From Hemerocallis citrina (Eukaryota > Streptophyta > Magnoliopsida > Asparagales > Asphodelaceae): a stretch of 64,000 nt of DNA. Below, in pieces: positions 1-10,803 of the stretch. The notes under the pieces are model-generated. The model was not told where the DNA came from, did no database searches, and saw only the letters and a program-made list of their open reading frames with translations. Numbering within the stretch: the stretch's first letter is position 1; every line of letters starts with the position of its first letter. Made by a program: the position numbers and the translations under genes. The DNA lies in contig CM030366.1 of the NCBI GenBank assembly GCA_017893485.1, positions 76,451,227-76,515,226 of the forward strand. Reading direction: 5' to 3'.

Positions 1-569
1 GGCAGTGTACTCCGGGGCTGGAATCCATACTTGTAGGATGTCTGAATATTGTTTTTGTTATCAAGTAGGACTTCATGGCGAGGGACCGAACCCTATAATG
101 TGTACATAAGGGCTTGCCCTCGGACCTATGTGGTATGGGATGAATAGAATCCGAACAAGTATGCATTAGTATCACCGTAGTGTAATGTCTGCATTAGACA
201 TTATGTCATATCATACTTTGACACGACTAGGATAGTCACTTTTCCTGTTTGCTTTCAAGTTTGTGTTTGCTATATTAAAGAATCGTTGTATTATAACATT
301 GCGTCAGTTATATGCAATTGACGTGCCCACAGTTTTTCAGTTGTAGGATTGGACTTGGCATGGGTTTGAAGTCACTATGATGAGTTGTTATAAGATTGAA
401 GAATTTTTATTATTGTAGATTGTATTGTATTCATTTAATTCTGCAATACTGTTGTAAAGAACATGTTGTAAATAGGAAGTTTAAAATTCTTTGTAAATTT
501 GTACGAATTTGAAGTAAAAGATTCTGTATTTGCTACGAATTACCTGTGTTTGGAATTCGGGGCATTACA
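1..569 (+). mobile_element. Ty3/gypsy LTR, right-hand part (cut by window start)
   Basis: The segment ends in TTACA at 569 after a conserved tail (GGAATTCGGGGCATTACA). It matches the right part of the solo LTR at 34355-38035 block by block: the 'gcgagggaccgaaccct' block near 75, 'gccctcggacctatgtgg' near 115, and the AATCCGAACAAGT block near 148. The related blocks in the Tekay LTRs (near 22167 and 29597) place it in the same broad LTR group. The left end lies outside the window, so it is unknown whether this is a solo LTR or the end of a full element. Confidence 0.8.
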
Positions 570-1029
570 GAAAGACCGCTCGAATCAGAAAACGCTTGAG
601 GTGCTTGACATTGGCTTACTACTATTTGAGTTGCTTCTGCTTATCATAGCACAAAGCCAACTCATCCCTCAGAATGGAAAGTTCTCGTTCCTCGACCGCA
701 TGCCACGTGAGTATCGCCGGAAAGCCAACAGAAGAAGAATCAGAAGGCAGAGAAGTGAGTGGTCGGGACTCTGCATCAATCACCTCCATCGGTTCCCTTT
801 CGACCCCGAACTCCTCCTCAAGGTCCACTAATCCCACTGGTAAGTTAGCCATTTCATAGAGATGGAGAAAGAGGAATTAGTCCAGGGTATAAAGAAATTC
901 ATTATGCAAAGTTTAAAAGAACAACTATTACATATATAAACTAGACCAAATGTCCAACTAGTGTCACCCAAACTCAATTTCCTTTACTATGTTTAGTATT
1001 ACTTATTGAAGTCGGCTCTGATACTACTC
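570..1029 (-). mobile_element. Minus-strand Ty3/gypsy internal fragment with primer-binding site
   Basis: Read on the minus strand, an LTR end (TGTTACA at about 1030) is followed by TAGTATCAGAGCC at 1014-1026. This is one base from the initiator-Met primer site TGGTATCAGAGCC seen at 22701. The fragment therefore begins just inside a 5' LTR and runs leftward until cut by the plus-strand LTR ending at 569. The only reading frame is the short ORF at 622-852. Confidence 0.7.
622..852 (-). CDS. Short acidic ORF upstream of gag in the minus-strand gypsy fragment
   Basis: This 76-codon ORF lies about 160 bp inside the primer-binding site of the minus-strand fragment. The N-terminal half is acidic and Ser/Pro-rich (DLEEEFG, SLPSDSSS). 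The C-terminal part is charged and heptad-like (EERELSILRDEL). Position and layout match the pre-gag ORF of the Tekay element at 22857-23267, which is also acidic first and coiled-coil second, although the sequences differ. No known domain was recognised. It may be the 5' part of a longer ORF truncated by the LTR ending at 569. Function is unknown, and it is probably no longer functional. Confidence 0.4.
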   Translation of the reverse strand: MANLPVGLVDLEEEFGVEREPMEVIDAESRPLTSLPSDSSSVGFPAILTWHAVEERELSILRDELALCYDKQKQLK

Positions 1030-1925
1030 TGTAACACCCCCAAAACCTGTACATTGGAAAATCGTGATTTTTTTAGGACCGATACTTCAATGTACATAAA
1101 CACAAATAAACAACGAATGAAAAAAAAAACATTATTCATTAATGTACTTTTACAATACAAAGGTTACATATCACACGAGACCCTATCATTAAAATGAATA
1201 AAAACAACTAATCTTGAGTGACACCTCCACATCTGGGTCTCCGCCTCCATCGCACAAATCCCATCTGCACAATATTAGGCACCAGGATCGTCAGCTTGTG
1301 AGGCTGACGAAAGGCTGGTGAAATCAGCGATAATGTGGCTGGCTCTTTCACCACTAACCAATTATTTAATGATACAAGTAATCAAGAATTAATATATATG
1401 TGTACAACAATCATGCAATAGTATGAGTGAACCTAGGCAACTAACTGATGAAACAAGTGATTGTTGTACTACAATACAATCAAACTTCAAGATGTTGCTC
1501 TAATGCAATGCTTGTCTGGATAGCTATGTTTTCCGTACAACATAGTTTCTGAATGCAAGCTGCTAATCGTTTTCTCCTCATTATAGGGTTCGATCCCTCG
1601 CCATGCAAAACCTAACCCTTATGACCAATATGACAAAGCATAAGCCTTGTTGGCCCCACCCCACGCCTACCGACCATTCTAAGTTTTATCCCTGGCTTAG
1701 AACATCCTGTGGGCCTATCCCTCTCTTGGAATTTGTGGGTATGTCCCACTTCCACAAAACCCTGGGACTATCCCAACGCTAATAAAGCACTGTAGGGAGT
1801 ATCCTTGGTAGCGGATCTGTGAGTCTTACCTCCCTACCGACCGTCCTCAGTCTTATCCATGACTTAGAACATTCTTCGGGTTTATCCCTTGTCCTTAAAC
1901 AACCAAGGGCCTATCCTTGGTCAAG
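1030..1925 (-). mobile_element. Minus-strand Ty3/gypsy LTR, truncated
   Basis: It begins TGTAACACCCCC at 1030, the reverse complement of a gypsy LTR 3' end, directly beside the primer site. Near 1583 it carries the reverse complement of the 'catggcgagggattgaaccc' block found in the plus-strand LTRs at 22167 and 29597. Similarity to the family fades near 1925, where sequence related to the Tat antisense ORF starts. The boundary is approximate. The 1640-1915 interval holds decayed direct repeats (cctatcc, ccgacc) and no gene. Confidence 0.65.
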
Positions 1926-1944
1926 GGTACCATAGTATCACCTT

Positions 1945-4058
1945 ACTTTGTATCTCATTTCGCAGGGAATGTTGGGATGGATTTCGATGACTTGATTGCT
2001 GATCGGGAGACCCTCCACAACAAAAATCGGGAGACCCTCCACAACAAAAGGTTCGATGAGCCTAAGAAGCATGAGGATGGTGAACCATACTCCTACTTTG
2101 AAGATGTCGAAGGATCCTTCCACTCTGGCCCCGACCATCCCGTCAGATGTGCTTTTGGGGGCATCGGCTGACGTTGCCACAAAGCGTTCTTCCTTGGAGG
2201 CTATTGTAGCGGGTGCTGCACCTTTCCTCCTTATCACCCAGGTTGCACCAATTCTTTGTATTGAGCGGGAGATTTATGTTCTCAACTGAAGAGTAAAGCA
2301 GCAGCAGAGCTTCCTTGGTAACTCAGCTGCTTGCTTGGATAGGATACGCCACCTCCCGACCCTGACAGATTGGGAGAGGCTGAAGATGGAGCCACCTGAG
2401 AGGTCCGTCCTGGAAATTACTCTGGCCCAAATGACGAGATGTGTAGTATTTTTCAAGTGTGACTTTCATATTTCTCTTCATAGATCAATGCCTTGAAAGT
2501 TTTTCTTCTTTTTTTTGATGGGTTGTCACTTCGGCCTTTGATTTTTATGCCGCTAAGAGAAGGAGCTACGAGCACAGGTCTCCAGTGCTGAAAGGAGAAG
2601 AAACAGGTCATCAAGGGGCTCAAGGCAGAATTGGAGGCGTTGAAAAAGAAGGAGGAGGAGCTACACCTAAAGGTGGAGGTGTCGAAGAAGAGAGTGGAAG
2701 AGTCACGTCAGAAACTTGAGACGTCAGAGAAAAGGGTTGCCAATCTCATGTCGGAGTTGGAGAAGGCAAGGCCTGAGAGCCTGATATGGACTTGGTGGTG
2801 AAGACCATAGAGGACAAAGTGGAGGTTGAGGCCAAGGCTAAGCTGCAAAATGTGATCGACAGATCCTTTGCCCGGGCTATCTCCCACGTGGCTGAGCGTA
2901 TTCCTGGCTTCACTGGGAAAGGGTACCATGTGATGCTCTGTCCTGGAGAGTCTCCTGTGGAGGACGAAGATAGAGAAGATGGTGATGAGGGCGGCACTAC
3001 TAGGTGGATAGGAAGAGTGGCTCATGCAAGAAAGGTAAGGGAAGGAGGTGGCTGGGGGCTTCTTGCCCGTAGTCCCGCCGAGGTTGGTGGATACTTGATT
3101 CCTCCTTCGCGCATCTTGCCCGTAGTTGCTTTTGTTTTCAATTTTTGTATGATACCAGATAGCGGTCTGGCCACCGCATCTTGTATCTTCCCTTTTAGTT
3201 GATGGAAAATGCTTCCTTGCTTACCAATACTTGTGTAATATTTTGGCATACTTGGAGTTACTCTTGGTTGAGAAATATTTTTGTTTATCTCTTTTGTGAT
3301 TATATCCTTCACCTTGTCGATGTTGAGATAACTCTTTGGTCCTTCTCGTTGGCAGATGGTTGCGGGTGCCAGGGGGAATCCCTGAGGGGGTGAGGTTGAG
3401 CAACTTCGCAACAAGTTACGCATAACGCAATTAGCGCTCAATCGCTTGCGCGACCAGTCAAGGGATGAATGGTTGGAGATACTTTGTCTCAAGGCATTGT
3501 TTGTTAGGAGGGACTGTGAGCTAACCCTTCTACATGTCGATCACTTTGTGGGCATGTCCTTGCTCCCTGAAGTGATGAAGGACATTGTTGGGGAGTGTTC
3601 TCTTCTTAAGGAGGTGCTTGTTGAGAAGGATCTGGAAATATACCATCACCATGTGAAGCATGGGGGCTACGCACAGTTAGCACTTAGCCCACTGTTAGTG
3701 TTGGAGTGGGAGTGATGGTTGGTGGAGAGGGGTCGATAGCTGGAGGAGCGGGCTCATTTGCATGGGTGGCCCCTCATTACCCTAGTGATGCTCAAAGCAG
3801 GGCTACCGTGTTGTTAAGTTTTGTTTCTACCCATGAATGATCGAATGCGTCGGGTTTTTTCTGCAGACTCAGTTCATGGGGTTGGGTCTTCCTACCAAGA
3901 GATCAAGTGGCCCTATAGAGGTGGTTTCTGGCAAAAGGCCTGCGATGAGGATTGTGTCCCTTAGGAGTAATATCCCTTGCCCACGCCATCAAAAGGACAG
4001 TTTGTATATCATCTTGCAGCACAACTATATCGCTTTGTGTTTTGCCAAACCTTTGTAG
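1945..4058 (+). pseudogene. Antisense additional ORF of the Tat element, decayed
   Basis: Several plus-strand segments align in order with the minus-strand additional ORF at 44720-47796. Near 1975-2290 there is a segment matching the 'MDYENLLVDMD' exon. Near 2290-2440 there is a segment matching the 'RLKIEPPERSVLE' part. Near 2560-2780 lies a Lys/Glu-rich coiled coil. At 2786-3000 a segment contains IPGFTGKGYHVML, matching VPGFDGKGYHILL. At 3446-3715 a helical region matches the 'VVEKDLELYRF' part, and 3890-4030 matches the C-terminus. The 5' part with the Transposase_28-like domain is missing. Frameshifts and stops separate every segment, so no protein can be made. The orientation is opposite to the gag-pol of its own element. 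Confidence 0.7.
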
Positions 4059-4059
4059 T

Positions 4060-5120
4060 GATGCTTTTACTTGAAGTTGAGACTCACTGTAATTCGGTAG
4101 TTGTAAGAAAGCTCATAGTTTTGTGTTTGTAAACTTTGGTAGTGATATTGGATCCAAAACATAGGTTTGTTATAATTCAGTAGTTGTAAAGAGACTTATT
4201 GTTTGTGCGATGAAAGTTCTTTTATATGCTTGATCCTTGTTGTGTAATTCGTCGTCTTGGAGGTTAGCTATTATTACGAGCTGCTCTAGGGAAGAGTTAG
4301 ACTCTGGACTTACCACTTTATACTTAGCTAGTTGTAAGAGCAATTCTAGGAGGGAGTTGGACTCCATACTTGCCATTTTGGGTCCTCCAACGAATTGTTA
4401 GAGCCGCATCGAGTGGCAAGTGGAGCTCCAAACTTTCTTATTTGTAGGTTTGGTGGAGCAACTATAATCCATGATTATGGACCTCTAATTCACTTTTAAG
4501 GGTTTATCTACCAAGCACTTTGTCTACCACTCGTATCGTTGATCAAGCGTATTGTTGACCTCCTTTGCTTCTTGGCCAGCTTAGGGTGAGTGTTGAACGT
4601 AGAACTTGTTGTTTGTTCCCAACAAGTTTGTAGATGCATCTTAAGAATGGAGTTTGGATAAAAAACTTGTTGTTTTGTGCCCAACAATTTTATAGAGTCA
4701 ATTCAAGGACAGAGTTGATCGTTGAACTTATTGTATGGAGTTAATGAGTTGTCTGCGGGCACTTTTGCGAAGAGTGAGGGATTGATCTTATTGTTTGGAG
4801 TTAACGAGTTTTTTGACATAGGTCAACCGAAGTGCAAGGCGTCAAACTCGTTGTTTGAAGTTAACGAATTATTGACAGAGCTCAAGTGATGTGCGGAGCA
4901 CTTGACGGAGTTGGGACTTGTCCATTTTGTACTTAGCTAGTTGTGGGAGTAATTCTGAGAGGGTGTTGGACTGTGAACTTGTTTTTTTGTGTTTAGCTAG
5001 TTGTAAGAGCAACTCTAGGGGAGAGCTGGACTTCAAACTTGCTGTATGGGTCCTCCAACGAATTGTTAGAGTTGAATCGAGTGGCGAGTTGAGCTACAAA
5101 CTTGCTTATAAGCAGGTTTG
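4060..5120. repeat. Degenerate repeats in the Tat 3' noncoding region
   Basis: There is no gene here. The stretch contains diverged, partly repeated units built around 'aacttgttg', 'gttaacgagtt' and 'gagctctgaactt'. It continues into the clearer tandem repeats to the right. Related but shorter sequence lies in inverted orientation at 44230-44720 in the other Tat copy. Confidence 0.55.
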
Positions 5121-5124
5121 GTGG

Positions 5125-5645
5125 AGCAACAGCAATCCACGATTATAGACCTCTAATATGTCTTTAAGGTTTTTAACAAGTTTCATGAACAAATCAAATG
5201 GCAAGTTGAGCTCTGAACTTGTTTATTTCTAGGCTGCTAAAGCAACTCTGACCCATGGGTATGGATTCCAAACTTGTTGTTTAGGGATTTAACAGGTTGC
5301 AGGAGCATATTGAATGATGAGTTGATCTCAGAATGTGCATGATTGCAGGTTGCTAGAGCAACTCTGAGCCATGAGTACGAACTCCAAACTTGTTGTTGAA
5401 GGGTTTAACTAGTTGCAGAACGGATCAAATGATGAGTTGAGCTCTAAACGTGCTTGATTGCAAGTTCATAGAGCAACTCCAAGCTATGGGTATAGACTCC
5501 AAAATTGTTGTTGAAGGGTTTAACAAGTTGTAGAAACAGATCGAATGGCGAGTTGAGCTCTGAACGTGGTTGATTGCAGGTTGCTAAAGCAACTCTAAGC
5601 CATGGGTATGGACTCCAAACTAGTTTTATGAGGAGCTTCTAATGA
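5125..5645. repeat. 116-bp tandem repeat, about four copies
   Basis: The anchor AGCAACTC recurs at 5241, 5357, 5472 and 5588, giving a period of 115-116 bp. Each unit carries a 'catgggtat(a/g)gactccaaac' block and a 'gagttgagctctgaac' block. The same repeat appears inverted at 43917, 44031 and 44147 in the plus-strand Tat copy, so it belongs to the element. It sits between the end of pol and the additional ORF. Confidence 0.8.
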
Positions 5646-5814
5646 GTTTTTGGTGCCATTTGGGAGTAGGCTTGGCATTTAACTCATTGTATGCATCCAT
5701 AGAGTTGTACAAGAATTTTACAAAAAATAAATGCCGAATATAATTGAAAAAATAAAACTAGCAGCTGCTCTAGTGGCTAGCATCTAGTAAAAAATATTGA
5801 AAATATATATAGGA

Positions 5815-5915
5815 GGGGGCGTTGAGCACCCTTGTCGAAGTTCATGAGGCGCTCCAAATTCCAAGTATTTACTGATGTCTCCTTGCACCCCGGGTCTTCA
5901 AGTTGATGAGCCGCT
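5815..5915 (-). pseudogene. C-terminal remnant of Tat pol
   Basis: On the minus strand this aligns with the last codons of pol in the other copy (43530-43615), including the shared 'ctcatgaa' stretch and the 'cttgaagacc' stretch upstream. It lies only about 170-200 bp from the protease-RT linker, whereas the intact copy has about 3 kb of RT, RNase H and integrase between those points. This remnant marks the right edge of an internal deletion. Confidence 0.6.
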
Positions 5916-6079
5916 AAGCAGACAACTTAGTAGACCTTGCCTGGACTTTGCTTTTTTGGAGTGAGCCTCCTTTTGTTTTTCAAAGACAATGTGAGATCTT
6001 CAAGTTTGCCAATGTGTTTGGCCAGGATTATTTCTTTCTGTCGAATGGGAGGTGTGGCTTCGGGTGGGGGATTCAAGTC

Positions 6080-6849
6080 TATTACTGTATTCTGACGATG
6101 ATGAATTTAGACTTGGGGGAGATGGCTTGGCAGGTTTGGAAGTTCTTGGCAGGATTGTCTAGGGCGGTAGCTTCAAGGCCGTTTACTGGCTCGGAGTTAC
6201 TTTGACTGCTTTCTGGTGGTAGTTCTCTGGCATCGAGGGGGAGAATCGAGCCCACCATTGTGGTGGTGTAGCATCTCGTGCTTCCTGTTGGCTCCCTACA
6301 ACTTGGCCTATGCCTGCTGTTGTTGAGAACTTCATTTTTTATGTGGTTAGTGGAAGCAACTGCATGAAAGGCCGTTAGGCCTAGACGGCCAAATATTGCG
6401 TTGTATGTAGCTCTGATGTCGGCTACTATAAAGTCCAGCGCTTCTGTTCGAGTGGCTGGAGCCTTTTCTGCACATCGAGTGTGACGATTCCTTTAAATTG
6501 AACGGGGACACCGGAGAATCCGTAAAGTGTATAGCTAACTAGCTTGAGTCGGTCTCGGGAAAGCTTGAGACTGTTGAATGTGTTCATGAAAAGGATGTTT
6601 ATCTTGCTGTCATTGACCACTAGGTTGCGGCATACCTCATGATTCACCATGCAATGGCTTATGACCAATGCATCGCAATGAGGTTTTCGGAACACTCTCT
6701 AAGTCCTTGACGGAGAAAGATATCGGGACACCTACATTTTTGGTCGGGAGAATGTTATGCATTGAGTTTACCTCTTGGACGAAGACTTTGCAAGAGGAGT
6801 TGGACTCTCCCCCCATTGGTCCTCCATAGATGGAATGGAAGATTACCAT
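6080..6849 (-). pseudogene. Tat retropepsin-like protease and linker, broken
   Basis: Minus-strand pieces match the protease region of the plus-strand copy (39803-40500). Shared features include the NSMHNILP/NSVRNAPS block, 'PHCDALVI', 'LSRDRLK' and 'YTLYGFSG'. The active-site region reads VVNDSK where the other copy has VDNSSS, so the catalytic DTG is lost. Beyond 6426 the linker continues with a readable YNAIFG block (near 6400). Frameshifts split it into at least three frames. Gag lies immediately upstream, on the right. No functional enzyme is expected. Confidence 0.65.
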
Positions 6850-8225
6850 GCGCTCTGAGTCTTGAGATTCGGAGGGCTTCTCTTGATGCTAATTAGCCCC
6901 CCATGCCGGAGGGGTTTCGTCATTGTTGTTTTGCTAGACAAATTGGAAGAGGTAGCCCTGTGAATCAGTCGTTTAACTTCATCTTTCAGGGCTTGGTAGC
7001 TGTCGGTGCTGTGTCCATGGTCTCTATGAAATGCACACCACTTATTCTTGTCCCTTCTCTTGCTAGTTGTGGTCATCTTCAGGGGATGGCAGATTATACT
7101 GTCCTTTTCGACATCTATAAGGATGGCTAATACACTTGCATTAAAACTTATCGAATTGTGTTGTTGGAGGAGGGCGATGTTGAGTTGCGCCTTCTTTCTG
7201 AAACTTCCTGGGTCCTTCCTCACTTGTTTCGGGAAGATAGATCCGTCTAACCTTGAGACTAAAAGGCTTCCTCAGCTTTGAGGTATTTTTCACTCCTCTC
7301 CAGAAGCTCAGTGAAATCCTTAGGCTGCTTTTTCATGAGGGAGGCCTTCAGATCTTTATGGGCGACATTGTGACAGAAGGCAGTAGACGCCAATGACGAG
7401 TCCAGGGAGGAAATGGACCTTGCCTCGGTTGTGAAGCGCTTGAAAAAATCTTTTAGCAGCTCTCCATATCTTTACTTTAATTCCAACAAAGAAGCACTAG
7501 TTTTTTCAGCCTTGCAGCTAGTGAAAAAGTGCGCTATGAAGCATCCATCGTGTTGGTTAAAGGAGAATACCAACTTCGAAGTAAGGCGAGAGTGCCACTC
7601 TCTCCCTGAACCCTTCAAGATTGCAGGGAATGTTCAGCAAAGGAGCTCATCAGTGGGGTTGTAGATCATCATGAGTTTTAAAACTCTTAATATGATTAGC
7701 TGTGTCAGATTCACTATCGTAAGATCCAAACTATGGAGTTTTGAAGTTCTTGGAAATGGGGTGCATTGCAGATGGATTCTCTAAAAACAGGTCGGTTAGG
7801 GCGGTAAGCCCTGCTGCGGTTTCCTTAAATCTTTAGCTGCTCCAAGCGATCCTCTACTTTTCGGATGCGACAAAATACTTGGTCGTCCTTCCCCTTGAAT
7901 CTAGTTGAGCGATGGACTCTCCCTCTTTTGAATGGAGTGGAGTGGCGGCTCCACAAGTGTCGAACCTGATCATGAGTACCTCGAATGGCTTGAAGGATGT
8001 TGTGATTGAAGTTTTCAAGTTCAGCCCTAGTGACTGGGATCTCTTTCACTTTGTTCTTCTCTTGAAGTCTTCGACTTTCACGAGTCAGGCTTCTTTCTAC
8101 GCTGCTCCTCCTATGAGAGGAAGAACACCTTGATCTTTGCCTTCAAGGAGAGTTACTTTTTTTGGTTCTGATATTCTGAATGGGAGGCCTCTCCCTGGGC
8201 ACGCCTTTCATTCAAGCGGATCCGG
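6843..8225 (-). pseudogene. Tat gag polyprotein, broken
   Basis: The minus-strand ORF at 7825-8049 aligns with gag of the other copy (AELENFNHNILQAIRG versus AKLEKFKLDILRAIQG; EDRLEQLK versus EDYLEQMK). Downstream, scattered frames keep the nucleocapsid-like motif CAFHRDHGHSTDSY near 7010-7055, where the last Cys of the CX3HX4-type knuckle is Tyr. The N-terminus is missing because a deletion joins the LTR to internal gag near 8225-8265. Multiple stops and frameshifts are present. The product would be a retrotransposon capsid protein. Confidence 0.65.
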
Positions 8226-8264
8226 AGGTCAGACTCCTATTGTCTGGAGTTGATAATTTGGCAG

Positions 8265-8831
8265 TCACCCTTTGATCGTCGCCGTAAAAAGTGGTTAGAG
8301 CTTTTGAGATTGGATCTAGATCGTTGAAAGAGCACCTGAATCATGATCTGATGGTTGCTGACTCAGCCGATGGACATGCAAAAGAACCTGAAATACCGGG
8401 TTGATCCCGGCGACAGACTCTCCGACGCTCAAGTCAAAAGCAGAGAGAGGAAGAAAGTTTGAGAGTAGAAAATATTGATTACCTATTACCTCCTGAATGA
8501 CTGAGGGGGGAGAATATTTATAGGTATTGGAATCAGTTAGAAGATTGATTAATTCTGTTATCTTTTGTTGAGTCTCCCCCATTGAAAGATAGAATTAGTT
8601 ACTCTCTTGTAGGGGATAAGAGATTTGACTTAGAACCCTAATGGTCTGGGTGTTTCTCTTAGTGGGCCCAATAGCTTATAATGGGCTTGGAAGCGACCCA
8701 TGTCTTGTTAGTGAGCCTGAAGAATGTCTGGACTTGTTAGGGAGGCTCGTTATTATTAATCTATCTTTAGAAGCTTAAGATCTGTGCTGGAATCGTACAG
8801 CTCTGATTTGCTGCAATTTTTACCATTATCA
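8265..8831 (-). mobile_element. Tat LTR (minus strand) with intact empty site
   Basis: Reading leftward from 8831 it begins TGATAATGG, as the plus-strand LTR does at 33828. The two align through ACGATTCCAG, AGATCT, the TATA-like CCTATAAATA (reverse complement near 8519) and CTTGAGCGTCGGAG. At 8285-8305 the sequence runs uninterrupted through GCTCTAACCAC, the position where the other copy carries the 3.7-kb solo LTR. It lacks the primer site because a deletion removes the LTR end and the start of gag. Confidence 0.75.
8519..8529 (-). promoter_or_regulatory. TATA box of the Tat LTR
   Basis: The minus strand reads CCTATAAATATTC. The same CCTATAAATA sits at the equivalent place in the plus-strand LTR (about 34133), about 70-100 bp before the conserved CTTGAGCGTCGGAG block. 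This is the expected U3/R promoter position. Confidence 0.6.
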
Positions 8832-8997
8832 CAATCAAAACCCATGTTGGTCATGCTATTATTTAAGTTTCTTGCTTCTAAATTTAGAGTTATTACATCT
8901 TGTATTCTATATGAACATATATTAGTGGCTTACTTTTTGCATATCTTGAGTTTGTAGGTTATGAAATAGGCTTTGTATCATATTTGCCAGAACTTTA

Positions 8998-10344
8998 GGG
9001 CCCGTTTAAATAGTATTTTTAGGGCCTTTTTTTGAATTTTTTTTTTAATGAAAACGCGTTTGGATAGTTTCTTCTCAAATTGGCTTTGGGGCCTTTTTTC
9101 AGAAAAAAATCCAAACACCTCTTTTCTAGCTCGTTCTCTCTCTTTTACAACTCTTCATCTTCCTTCTTAAAAAAATACAGAGAAGAATAAGAACAAAAAA
9201 CCCAAATCCAAACCCAAACCCAAAAGAAAATGATGATTACTCTCGGTGTAGAAGAGAATGAGGACGACCAACCGAGGACGGTCGTCGGCGGCATCAGGAT
9301 GGACGCCGAAAGCCGCGAGCAGACGAAAGGAGACGTTCGGCTTGGAGCTTCGCTCGGGGGGGGAGCTCGAGGCTTTGGAGGTTGAAGGAGCTCCTGTGGA
9401 GCTTGGTTACGAGCTCGTTAATGGCGGTGATGGGTTCGACGAAGGAGGGAGCTCGAAGCTTGTGAGCTCGGTGGATTGGCGAACGCGGTTGAGGTCGAGC
9501 TTGGTTTTGGAGACGCTCGACAACGGATTCAGACGTGGAAGTCGGGAGCTCGACGAAGAGAGAGTGGAGCACGGGGGTTCATCACCGAGCTTGAGCTTGG
9601 CGTTGGGTTTTTGCGACAGTGGAAGGAGCTTCGGTGACGACTCGGGAAGGGGACTCGGGGGTTCGGCAATGTGGAGCTCGACAATGGTGGTTTGGAAGAA
9701 GCGTCGACGTCGGAGAGTCGAGGTCGAGCTTCGGAGTCGAGGAGGTTGGCGAAGGAGCTGTTGAAGGCTTTTTGGCGGGAAAAATTGAAGAAGAAGAGTA
9801 GGGGTAACGGGTGTGGGTCACTAACGGGTCCGACCCGTTAACCCATTAATTCTTTTCCCTTTATTTGTTTGTTTGTTCGGCAAATCTCATCCGTTGATCT
9901 TGATTTGAGCACGGATTTTGAGCGAATCTGACGGCGAGCGTGGGCTTCCAACTCCCCCTTCTTCGTTCGGGACCACGTTTGTTCGACAAGCGGCGGCGAA
10001 CGCATCGAACGGGACGTCGAACGTGGCGAACAACAGGGGAGTGACACATGTCACAGGGGTCATTGACTAGTCAACATTTTTTGCTCACAATACGTCCGGG
10101 AATACTTCTGTTCGAACTTTGTTCTGTAACTGCAGGGAAAAAAAAACTTCAGAAAAAAATTGTTTTCAAAAATAATTATTACCAAACAGCTTTTACACTC
10201 ACTTTTTCAGAAAACAGTTTTCAGAAAAAAAATATTATCAAACAACTTTTACACTCTCATTTTCAAAAAACAGTTTTCAAAAAACTCTTTTCAGAAAATA
10301 GTTTTCAAAAACAGTTTTTAAAACAACTATCCAAATGCAACCTT
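8998..10344. mobile_element. Possible TIR-bounded non-autonomous DNA transposon
   Basis: The left end AGGGCCCGTTTAAATAG and the right end CTATCCAAATGCAACCTT are imperfect inverted repeats of the GTTTGGATAG type common in plant DNA transposons. The second left block GTTTGGATAG (near 9058) matches the right terminus better. No matching target duplication was found, and no transposase. The interior at 9230-10040 is unusually GC- and CpG-rich. It holds low-complexity frames on both strands and many GAGCT(C/T)G motifs between 9345 and 9730. At 10180-10330 there is a degenerate minisatellite of CAGTTTTCA(A/G)AAAA units. No real gene was recognised. Confidence 0.4.
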
Positions 10345-10566
10345 AATTTGTTTGAAGGTAATTTAAATCTTTGTATAAATTATTGACGTTGCCTATGCAT
10401 AGAAAAACTACTGATCATGGAAAAGGTAGCTATTCTCATGCCCATACTTAATATGTTAACCACTATACTTCAGTGTGCCACTTTTCTGTATTGCAAACTG
10501 TTCAAACTTTTTTGGCTGTATAAGACTTAGGGTGAACTGATGGGTTGTATTTGGTATTGCAGGATA
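10345..10566. other. AT-rich unique sequence, possible intron
   Basis: No gene or repeat was recognised. It ends with GGTATTGCAG, which resembles a splice acceptor, directly before the solo LTR insertion. On the minus strand an open frame runs through it and continues beyond the LTR. It may be part of an unidentified host gene. Confidence 0.25.
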
Positions 10567-10585
10567 TTCACTGATATGGGTCAGA

Positions 10586-10760
10586 TGACGTGGCCCCTCC
10601 TGGACCACAGGATTTTCTCATAAAGCGTGCATCGCTGGATCATCCGGGTCCGCCACGTCAGCGCAGAAACTGCCTGGGCCCCTGCCACGTCTGCCTGGAA
10701 ACCGTCCAGGCCTCCGCTACGTCAGCCCTATACCGCCTGGGCTTCTGCCACACCAGGCCC
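10586..10760 (+). repeat. 32-bp tandem repeat with CACGTCAG cores in the LTR U3
   Basis: Cores GCCACGTCAG (10652), GCCACGTCTG (10684), GCTACGTCAG (10716) and the degenerate GCCACACCAG (10747) are spaced 31-32 bp apart. An inverted core TGACGTGG lies at 10586. All are upstream of the TATA box at 10795. ACGT-core sites of this kind are recognised by plant bZIP factors, so this looks like an enhancer array. Confidence 0.6.
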
Positions 10761-10794
10761 ACGGGCAACCGGATCCAGACCCGGTTGTCTTCTG

Positions 10795-10803
10795 CTATAA
10801 ATA
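10795..10803 (+). promoter_or_regulatory. TATA box of the Tat-like solo LTR
   Basis: CTATAAATA lies 35-45 bp after the repeat array. It is followed by a pyrimidine-rich leader, the normal arrangement of an LTR promoter. Confidence 0.55.

Larger units (their letters stand above)
1926..8831 (-). mobile_element. Tat-type Ty3/gypsy element, deletion derivative (minus strand)
   Basis: Read on the minus strand this is a shortened copy of the element at 33828-47990. The order is LTR (8831 to about 8265), gag (to 6843), protease and linker (to about 6080), the last codons of pol (about 5915-5815), 116-bp tandem repeats, then the additional ORF on the opposite (plus) strand. RT, RNase H and integrase are missing, as are the primer site and the start of gag. 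The far LTR is absent; the element is cut near 1926 by gypsy LTR sequence. Homology to the plus-strand copy is clear at both DNA and protein level. Confidence 0.8.

Noticed and set aside
622..852. Host gene at the left edge
   Set aside because: The ORF lies directly inside a gypsy primer-binding site and matches the layout of the element's pre-gag ORF.
9258..9764. 168-codon ORF in the GC-rich block
   Set aside because: Low-complexity Ser/Gly/Arg-rich composition, with similarly open frames on the other strand. High GC explains the lack of stops.
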